Shown here: one piece after another, positions 6,086 to 10,182 of the stretch
Position numbering within the stretch: position 1 is the stretch's first letter
How the letters are laid out: each line of letters begins with the position of its first letter
Translations under genes and position numbers: made by a program
Source of the DNA: an uncultured Oscillospiraceae bacterium
GTDB lineage: Bacteria > Bacillota > Clostridia > Oscillospirales > Acutalibacteraceae
Length of the DNA stretch: 10,182 nucleotides
Assembly: GCA_900552285.1 (NCBI GenBank)
Contig: URYV01000048.1
Span: forward strand, 1 to 10,182
Direction: 5' to 3'
The notes under the pieces: generated by a model
The model's input: the letters and a program-made list of their open reading frames with translations, nothing else
The model's database searches: none
What the model was told of the DNA's origin: nothing

Positions 6086-7918
6086 TCAGTTTTCCGAAAC
6101 GCCCTTTTTGCCGAGAACGGCTTTAAGCACAAAGAGGGTTGCCAGCATAAGCACAATTGCAATGGGAAGGGAAATCCATGTTTGGATAAGTCCTGCGATG
6201 ATGTAGGAGACAAAGGATACTCCCGCAACGGTCATCGCATAAGGAAGCTGAGTCGAAACATGGTTGATGTGGCGGCATTGCGCTCCTGCCGAGGACATGA
6301 TGGTGGTGTCGGAAATGGGCGAGCAGTGGTCGCCGCAGACGGCGCCGGCCATGCAGGCCGAAATGGCGATAATGGTGATGTTTCCGTCGGTGCCGCTGAA
6401 AACGCTGAGCACGATGGGAATGAGAATACCGAAGGTACCCCAGGAGGTGCCGGTGGCAAAGGAAAGGCCGACGGCAATAAGGAAGATTATTGCGGGGAGC
6501 ATCATGCGAAGTCCGCTTGCCGAGCCCTCGATAAGTTGGGAAACAAAGACCTTTGCGCCGAGAGAATCGGTCATGGTCTTTAAGGTCCAGGCGCAGCAGA
6601 GAATGAGGATTGCGGGAACCATGGCCTTGAAGCCCTCGGGAATGGATTCCATGCATTGTTTAAAGGAGATGACTCTGCGGCAGAGGTAGAAAATGACGGC
6701 GAAAATAATTGCTCCGAATGAACCGTAGGCAAGACCCTCGCCGGCCGAGCAGTTGGAAAATGCGGTTGCAAAGTTGCGGAAGCCTTCCTCACCCTCGGTG
6801 AAGAATCCGCCGGTGTAGATCATACCGAGCATACAGAGTATGACGAGCACGATAATGGGAATGACGAGATCGCATACGCGGCCCTTGGGGTTGTCCACGG
6901 CCTCGGCCGATTCGATGTCCTCCTTGCCGGTGGTGAAGAGGTCGCCCTTTGTAACGGCGTTGTATTCATGCTTTTTCATGGGGCCGTAGTCAAATTTGGA
7001 AACCGCCATGAATATCATCATGACAATGGTGAGCAGCGCATAGAAGTTGTAGGGAATGGCGCGGATAAAAAGCTCCATGCCGTTGTTAACGCCGGCACCG
7101 CTGGCAAAGCCGGCAACGGCGGCCGCCCAGGAAGAAATGGGAGCGATAATGCAAATGGGAGCGGCCGTGGCGTCGATAAGATAGGCAAGCTTTGCGCGGG
7201 AAACATTGTGCTTATCGGTGACGGGACGCATGACCGAACCGACGGTCAGGCAGTTGAAATAGTCGTCCACGAAAATGAGCACGCCGAGCAAAATCGTGCA
7301 GAGCTGAGCGCCAACGCGGGTCTTAATATGTTTGGTGGTCCAGCGGCCGAAGGCAACCGAAGCGCCCGTTTTGTTGAGCATGGCGACAATGGAGCCGAGA
7401 AGAATAAGGAAGATGAGAATTCCGATGTTGCCGGGGTCGGCTATGGTCTCCATAAATCCGGTGCGGACAACATGAACAAGCGAGCCCTCGAAATTAAAGT
7501 TTGCATAAAGCACGCCGCCCACAACGATACCGATGAAGAGGGAGGAATAAACCTCCTTGGTGATGAGGGCAAGGGCGATTGCGATCAGCGGAGGAAGCAG
7601 CGCCCAAAATGTGGCGTATGCGGGAATTTCGGTGTGAACGGTGGCGATTGCCTTGTCCACGTTTTCTTCAAAGTTTTCGTCGCTCTGAAGATTGTCGGCA
7701 TAGCTGCCGGTGTAGTCGATAGCGCCGAGCACTCCCGCGTCCTCGTCGCCTCTGACGGCGTTCAGGTCGTATTCGGCCGCGTCCTCGCCTTCTCCCACCG
7801 TCACCGTTCCGGCGGTCTGCGCGGACGGTTCGTCGGCGGCAAGGGCTCCGAAAGAGAGCACAAGCAGAGAAAGCATAGAGAGAGCGACAACGACCCAAGC
7901 CTTTTTAAGCTTTAACAT
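6086..7918 (-). CDS. lysW: NhaC-family transporter under lysine riboswitch control (probable lysine transporter, LysW-like)
   Basis: A 610-residue polytopic membrane protein of the NhaC/ion transporter superfamily. Seen: hydrophobic segments from about 102 to 602, the conserved FVDDYFNCLTVGSVMRPVTD (216-235), LIDATAAPICIIAPISSWAA (247-266), FATGTSWGTFGI (487-498) and the signature GDHCSPISDTTIMSS (529-543) followed by HINHVSTQLPYA (550-561). An N-terminal signal peptide (1 to about 27, ending ALA/A) precedes a roughly 70-residue acidic segment (29-98, about 18 acidic and 2 basic residues) before the first helix of the core. Many NhaC proteins lack this. The family exchanges Na+ and H+ or moves organic substrates. 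NhaC-type proteins behind L-box riboswitches have been proposed as lysine transporters (LysW), and this one has such a riboswitch. Substrate and symbol are therefore inference from regulation; the family is certain. The start at 7918 follows GGAGG by 8 nt. The gene is monocistronic. Confidence 0.85.
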   Translation of the reverse strand: MLKLKKAWVVVALSMLSLLVLSFGALAADEPSAQTAGTVTVGEGEDAAEYDLNAVRGDEDAGVLGAIDYTGSYADNLQSDENFEENVDKAIATVHTEIPAYATFWALLPPLIAIALALITKEVYSSLFIGIVVGGVLYANFNFEGSLVHVVRTGFMETIADPGNIGILIFLILLGSIVAMLNKTGASVAFGRWTTKHIKTRVGAQLCTILLGVLIFVDDYFNCLTVGSVMRPVTDKHNVSRAKLAYLIDATAAPICIIAPISSWAAAVAGFASGAGVNNGMELFIRAIPYNFYALLTIVMMIFMAVSKFDYGPMKKHEYNAVTKGDLFTTGKEDIESAEAVDNPKGRVCDLVIPIIVLVILCMLGMIYTGGFFTEGEEGFRNFATAFSNCSAGEGLAYGSFGAIIFAVIFYLCRRVISFKQCMESIPEGFKAMVPAILILCCAWTLKTMTDSLGAKVFVSQLIEGSASGLRMMLPAIIFLIAVGLSFATGTSWGTFGILIPIVLSVFSGTDGNITIIAISACMAGAVCGDHCSPISDTTIMSSAGAQCRHINHVSTQLPYAMTVAGVSFVSYIIAGLIQTWISLPIAIVLMLATLFVLKAVLGKKGVSEN

Positions 7919-7926
7919 TGTTCATT

Positions 7927-7931
7927 CCTCC
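7927..7931 (-). promoter_or_regulatory. Ribosome binding site of the nhaC-family gene
   Basis: GGAGG lies 8 nt before the ATG at 7918 and directly after the U-tract of the leader terminator. An ATG at 7925 in another frame opens only six codons and is ignored. Translation is possible only when the terminator is read through. Confidence 0.85.
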
Positions 7932-7969
7932 AAAAAAGAAAAAAGTGTGATCGTGAACCACGACCACAC
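7932..7969 (-). terminator. Riboswitch-controlled intrinsic terminator in the nhaC-family leader
   Basis: Arms 7969-7959 (GTGTGGTCGTG) and 7955-7945 (CACGATCACAC) pair over 11 positions with one G-U pair around a GTT loop. TTTTTTCTTTTTT follows on the minus strand. It lies 24 nt downstream of the aptamer P1 stem. Lysine binding should favour this hairpin and stop transcription before the coding sequence. A competing pairing of CACAT (7994-7990) with ATGTG (7971-7967) would break both P1 extension and the terminator arm; it is short, so the exact antiterminator is uncertain. Confidence 0.9.
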
Positions 7970-7993
7970 ATTACGGGAAATAGGTAAATATGT

Positions 7994-8151
7994 GATAGCG
8001 CTCCACGGAAAGTGACAGTCCGATACATATTCTGCATCGGCCCAACGGCACGCCCTTCGGGGTGGCAAACCGTTTCGGCAGCATTTCCTTTGGCGAAAGC
8101 CGGGCCCCTGCCGCTGTTGCCTCCGCTACTGATAAATGCCGCGCCTCTATC
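7994..8151 (-). ncRNA. Lysine riboswitch (L-box) aptamer
   Basis: An approximately 158-nt structured leader. On the minus strand the P1 5' strand is GATAGAGGCGC (8151-8141) and the 3' strand with its conserved flank is GGAGCGCTATC (8004-7994); GATAG pairs with CTATC and one more T-A pair extends it. Inside are the L-box blocks CAGTAGCGGAGG, GCCGAAACGG, GCCGTTGGGCC, a stem CCGAT...ATCGG and the junction block GGACTGTCAC, then the TGGAG before P1 closes. This order and wording match the lysine riboswitch family as I know it. A strong promoter precedes it and an intrinsic terminator follows it, so it should repress the NhaC-family gene when lysine is abundant. A covariance-model search would settle boundaries. 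Confidence 0.93.
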
Positions 8152-8167
8152 AAACGATGATAATAAA

Positions 8168-8196
8168 AATATATTCCAAATGCTTCCGTTTGTCAA
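8168..8196 (-). promoter_or_regulatory. Promoter of the L-box/nhaC-family transcript
   Basis: On the minus strand, -35 TTGACA (8196-8191), 17-nt spacer, -10 TATATT (8173-8168). This is close to the housekeeping sigma consensus. The sequence just upstream is A/T-rich and may act as an UP element. Transcription should start near 8161, about 10 nt before the aptamer P1 stem. Confidence 0.88.
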
Positions 8197-8238
8197 GATA
8201 TTTTTACAAAATAAACACACTTTTTTCATATTTGGCCG

Positions 8239-8274
8239 AAAAAACAAAAATTCCCCGTGAAAAATCACGGGGAA
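8239..8274 (-). terminator. Rho-independent terminator after nrdR
   Basis: A perfect 10-bp stem (8274-8265 TTCCCCGTGA with 8260-8251 TCACGGGGAA) with a TTTT loop, then TTTTTGTTTTTT on the minus strand. It lies about 18 nt after the nrdR stop and separates the ugpC-nrdR unit from the lysine riboswitch unit. Confidence 0.94.
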
Positions 8275-8292
8275 CTTGATTGAAAATCGGAA

Positions 8293-8760
8293 CTAATCTT
8301 TCGTTTCGCGGGAATGGAGAAGGTTGTTGAGCTCGTCCATAAAGGTGTTTATATCCCTGAATTGACGGTAAACCGAGGCAAATCTGACATAAGCGACCTC
8401 GTCGATACCCTTGAGCTTATCCATGGCAAGCTCGCCGATTTGAAGGGAAGAAACCTCTCGGTCGAGAGAACTCTGAAGAGACGACTCGATTTCATCCACG
8501 GCCTTTTCGAGGGTTTCAAGAGAAACGGTACGCTTTTCGCAGGCGCGCATAAGGCTGTTTATAAGCTTTGTGCGGTCGAACTGCTCGCGGGATTTGTCCC
8601 TCTTGACCACAACTATGGGAAGGCTTTCCACCACCTCATAGGTTGTGAAACGCTTTTTGCAGGAAAGGCACTCTCTCCTGCGGCGTATGCGGGCACCCTC
8701 GTCGGTGGGACGGGAATCTATAACCTTGCTTTCTTCATATCCGCAAAAAGGACATCTCAT
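8293..8760 (-). CDS. nrdR: Transcriptional repressor NrdR (ATP-cone regulator of ribonucleotide reductase genes)
   Basis: 155 residues, the usual length. Seen: N-terminal zinc ribbon with C3, C6, C31 and C34, the hallmark VIDSRPTDEG (13-22) and IRRRREC (25-31), FTTYE (38-42), then an ATP-cone from about 49 to 139 (VVVKRDKSREQFDRTKLINSLMRAC at its start, YVRFASVYRQF at its end). NrdR senses ATP/dATP through the cone and binds NrdR boxes in front of ribonucleotide reductase operons. No nrd gene or obvious NrdR box is in this window. The start is the ATG at 8760, with AGGCAGGT ending 8 nt upstream, a moderate ribosome site. It begins 23 nt after the ugpC stop with no terminator between, so the two are probably cotranscribed. 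A strong terminator follows. Confidence 0.98.
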   Translation of the reverse strand: MRCPFCGYEESKVIDSRPTDEGARIRRRRECLSCKKRFTTYEVVESLPIVVVKRDKSREQFDRTKLINSLMRACEKRTVSLETLEKAVDEIESSLQSSLDREVSSLQIGELAMDKLKGIDEVAYVRFASVYRQFRDINTFMDELNNLLHSRETKD

Positions 8761-8783
8761 GTGTTTTTACCTGCCTGTCAAGA

Positions 8784-9926
8784 TTAGTTGGTGATGGTTT
8801 TTTCGGTTTCCTTATCGAAGATGTGAATTTTGTTGGTGTCGAGAGCAACGGTGATTTCATCGCCGGATTTTGCAAGGGTCGAGGGATCGACGCGGGCGGT
8901 GAAGTTGTTGCCTTCGCAGTTGAGGTAGAGATAGGTCTCGGCGCCCATGAGCTCGGTAACCTCAACCTTGGCCTTGATAAGACCGTCGGTCATGGTAGAG
9001 GTGTACATCTCCTCGTCGTGGATGTGCTCGGGACGGATACCCATGATAACCGGCTTGTCTTCGTAGGGAACAAGGCAGTCCTTGTTGTTCTTGGAGGCCG
9101 GAAGCTTGATTCTGTATTTGACGCCCTTGCGGGTCTTGGTGTCCTCGGAACCGAATTCGGCATAGAAGGTGTCGCCCTCTTTGCGAAGAACGGCGTCGAT
9201 GAAGTTCATTTGGGGAGAACCGATAAATCCGGCAACGAAAGCGTTGCAGGGAATGTCGTAAAGGTGCTGAGGAGTGTCGACCTGCTGAATGTAACCGTCC
9301 TTCATGACGACGATACGGTCGGCCATGGTCATGGCTTCGGTCTGGTCATGGGTAACATAGATAAAGGTGGTTTCCAGCTTTATGTGAATTTTGGAAAGCT
9401 CGGTACGCATCTGAGCACGGAGCTTGGCGTCCAGGTTGGAAAGGGGCTCGTCGAGAAGGAAGACCTTAGGATCGCGGACTATGGCGCGTCCGAGGGCAAC
9501 ACGCTGACGCTGACCGCCCGAAAGAGCCTTAGGCTTACGGTCGAGCAGGTGGGAAATGTCGAGAATACGGGCAGCCTCTTCAACTCTGCGCTTGATTTCC
9601 TCCTTGGGAACCTTGCGGAGCTTAAGACCGAAGGCCATGTTGCCGAAAACGGTCATGTGAGGATAAAGAGCGTAGTTCTGGAACACCATGGCGATGTCGC
9701 GGTCCTTAGGAGCAACGTCGTTTACGAGACGGTCGCCTATGTAGAGCTCGCCTTCGGAGATTTCTTCCAGACCGGCGATCATACGAAGGGTGGTGGATTT
9801 ACCGCAGCCGGAGGGGCCGACCAGCACCAAAAATTCCTTATCTTTGATTTCGAGGTTAAAATCCGAAACAGCGGTAACTCCGCCGGGATATTTCTTGTAA
9901 ATTCCTCTGAGTGATAAGCTTGCCAT
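8784..9926 (-). CDS. ugpC: Carbohydrate ABC importer ATPase (UgpC/MsmX/MalK type)
   Basis: 380 residues. Residues 1 to about 235 are the ATPase domain: Walker A GPSGCGKST (37-45), Q-loop FQNYALYPHMTV (82-93), signature LSGGQRQRVALGRA (135-148), Walker B VFLLDE (155-160), D-loop SNLDAKLR (163-170) and H-loop THD (H193). Residues about 236-370 are the regulatory OB/TOBE region with MGIRPEHIH (295-303) and VTELMGAETYLYL (323-335). This family energises sugar or glycerol-3-phosphate importers. No permease or binding-protein genes are beside it, which fits an MsmX-like shared ATPase serving several importers; this is inference, and MsmX or UgpC naming is interchangeable here. The start is the ATG at 9926 behind AGGAGG (9942-9937). 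An in-frame ATG at 10028 adds 34 residues unlike the family and lies upstream of the promoter -10, so I reject it. Confidence 0.95.
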   Translation of the reverse strand: MASLSLRGIYKKYPGGVTAVSDFNLEIKDKEFLVLVGPSGCGKSTTLRMIAGLEEISEGELYIGDRLVNDVAPKDRDIAMVFQNYALYPHMTVFGNMAFGLKLRKVPKEEIKRRVEEAARILDISHLLDRKPKALSGGQRQRVALGRAIVRDPKVFLLDEPLSNLDAKLRAQMRTELSKIHIKLETTFIYVTHDQTEAMTMADRIVVMKDGYIQQVDTPQHLYDIPCNAFVAGFIGSPQMNFIDAVLRKEGDTFYAEFGSEDTKTRKGVKYRIKLPASKNNKDCLVPYEDKPVIMGIRPEHIHDEEMYTSTMTDGLIKAKVEVTELMGAETYLYLNCEGNNFTARVDPSTLAKSGDEITVALDTNKIHIFDKETEKTITN

Positions 9927-9936
9927 TAAATATATG

Positions 9937-9942
9937 CCTCCT
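9937..9942 (-). promoter_or_regulatory. Ribosome binding site of ugpC
   Basis: AGGAGG with a 10-nt A/T-rich spacer before the ATG at 9926. It fixes the start of MASLSLRGIYKKYPGG against the longer upstream option. Confidence 0.85.
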
Positions 9943-9949
9943 GTTTCAA

Positions 9950-9972
9950 ACGCCGCTTGCCTTGTGCGGCGT
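9950..9972 (-). promoter_or_regulatory. Hairpin in the 5' UTR of ugpC
   Basis: ACGCCGC (9972-9966) pairs with GCGGCGT (9956-9950) around a 9-nt loop. The stem has six G-C pairs and lies 7 nt upstream of the ribosome site. It has no U-tract after it, so it is not a terminator. It may stabilise the mRNA 5' end or influence ribosome access; the function is unknown. Confidence 0.5.
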
Positions 9973-9999
9973 AATTTAAATCGTAAAACCGATAAAATT

Positions 10000-10028
10000 A
10001 TAATAGCAGAAAAACCGCAAAATTTCAA
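10000..10028 (-). promoter_or_regulatory. Promoter of ugpC-nrdR
   Basis: On the minus strand, -35 TTGAAA (10028-10023), 17-nt spacer, -10 TATTAT (10005-10000) preceded by TGC, an extended -10 element. TATAAT is also present 3 nt further downstream but with a 20-nt spacer. The start should be near 9993, leaving a leader of about 66 nt. Confidence 0.8.
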
Positions 10029-10040
10029 GGTGTGTAGTTG

Positions 10041-10066
10041 CCTAAAAATGAGGCCTGTCCTTTAGG
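10041..10066. promoter_or_regulatory. Possible operator: 26-bp dyad upstream of the ugpC promoter
   Basis: The sequence is a symmetric CCTAAA-N4-AGGCCT-N4-TTTAGG. Outer half-sites and the inner palindrome share one centre, 10053.5. This is about 60 bp upstream of the predicted transcription start and 12 bp beyond the -35. No U-tract follows on either strand, so it is not a plain terminator. I do not recognise the cognate regulator. Confidence 0.35.
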
Positions 10067-10182
10067 TAATTTGTCACATAGAACAAACAACCTGCACAAA
10101 AACGGGGTTCAAATCGGCGGATTTTTAACCCTGATTCTGGGCTGCACTCACTATCCGGTGATTCGGGAGGTGATCGCAGATC
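10067..10182. other. Right-edge stretch without a supported gene
   Basis: I see no convincing gene. On the minus strand one frame is open from the edge to a TAG at 10044-10042 (46 codons), but its translation resembles no family I know. On the plus strand GGGAGGTGATC (10165-10175) matches the anti-Shine-Dalgarno complement well and could serve a divergent gene starting just outside the window. Both are weak. Confidence 0.3.

Noticed and set aside
6968..7915. 315-codon open frame on the plus strand opposite the nhaC-family gene
   Set aside because: It mirrors a certain membrane transporter gene and gives a Gly/Asn/His-rich translation without known motifs or a ribosome site.
7912..8268. 118-codon minus-strand open frame over the leader of the nhaC-family gene
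   Set aside because: It runs through the L-box aptamer, its promoter and two terminators. The RNA structure explains the region.
8251..8274. nrdR terminator as a bidirectional terminator
   Set aside because: On the plus strand the stem is not followed by a T-run, so it supports termination only for the minus-strand transcript.
8774..8783. TTGACA on the minus strand between ugpC and nrdR as a possible nrdR promoter
   Set aside because: A -10 at 17-nt spacing would fall inside the nrdR coding sequence and no TATAAT-like hexamer is there.
8823..9914. 363-codon open frame on the plus strand opposite ugpC
   Set aside because: It is antisense to a clear ABC ATPase and its translation has no family features. 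It arises from the codon bias of the real gene.
10098..10122. GGGTTCAAATC on the plus strand, similar to a tRNA T-loop
   Set aside because: The flanks do not pair into a T-arm and no acceptor, D or anticodon arm is found around it.
10042..10182. 46-codon open minus-strand frame running in from the right edge, possibly the end of another gene
   Set aside because: It resembles no family I know, stops inside the dyad and has no terminator after it. Chance openness over this length is plausible.

Overview
All nine protein genes in this window lie on the minus strand, so the window reads right to left. The gene set suggests a Gram-positive anaerobe of the Clostridia, possibly Oscillospiraceae-like. 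The evidence is strong GGAGG-type ribosome sites, sigma-A style promoters, rho-independent terminators with long U-tracts, a lysine (L-box) riboswitch, a type III pantothenate kinase, an ECF-type BioY, NrdR, and a clostridial-type RarA Walker B (LYLDEIQYF). GC content is moderately high by eye. The taxonomic call is inference from gene content.

Transcription unit 1 (about 10066 down to 8239) has a possible upstream dyad operator, a good promoter (TTGAAA-N17-TATTAT) and a 5' UTR hairpin. It encodes ugpC/msmX, the ATPase of carbohydrate ABC importers, then nrdR, the ATP/dATP-sensing repressor of ribonucleotide reductase genes. It ends at a 10-bp hairpin terminator.

Transcription unit 2 (8196 down to 6036) has a near-consensus promoter (TTGACA-N17-TATATT), a complete L-box aptamer, an intrinsic terminator that acts as its expression platform, and one NhaC-family transporter. 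It ends at a second terminator. The riboswitch indicates that the transporter handles lysine (LysW-like) rather than only Na+/H+.

Transcription unit 3 (6026 to the left edge) has a promoter (TTGATT-N17-TAAAAT) followed by coaX, tsaD, znuA, znuC, znuB, bioY and rarA. rarA is cut by the window edge. Gaps run from +5 to -8 nt, and ribosome sites are built into the last codons of the preceding genes. The unit joins CoA synthesis, t6A tRNA modification, high-affinity zinc/manganese uptake, biotin uptake and replication-fork maintenance. The common thread may be cofactor and metal supply.

Most of this is ordinary core genome. The points worth a second look are the L-box/NhaC pairing with an acidic extracytoplasmic N-terminus, the make-up of the zinc operon, the His-to-Arg change in ZnuA, the His/Cys tail of ZnuC, the CxxC pairs in RarA, and a dyad centred near -60 of the ugpC promoter. 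I found no CRISPR array, mobile element, rRNA or tRNA, and no clearly undescribed system.
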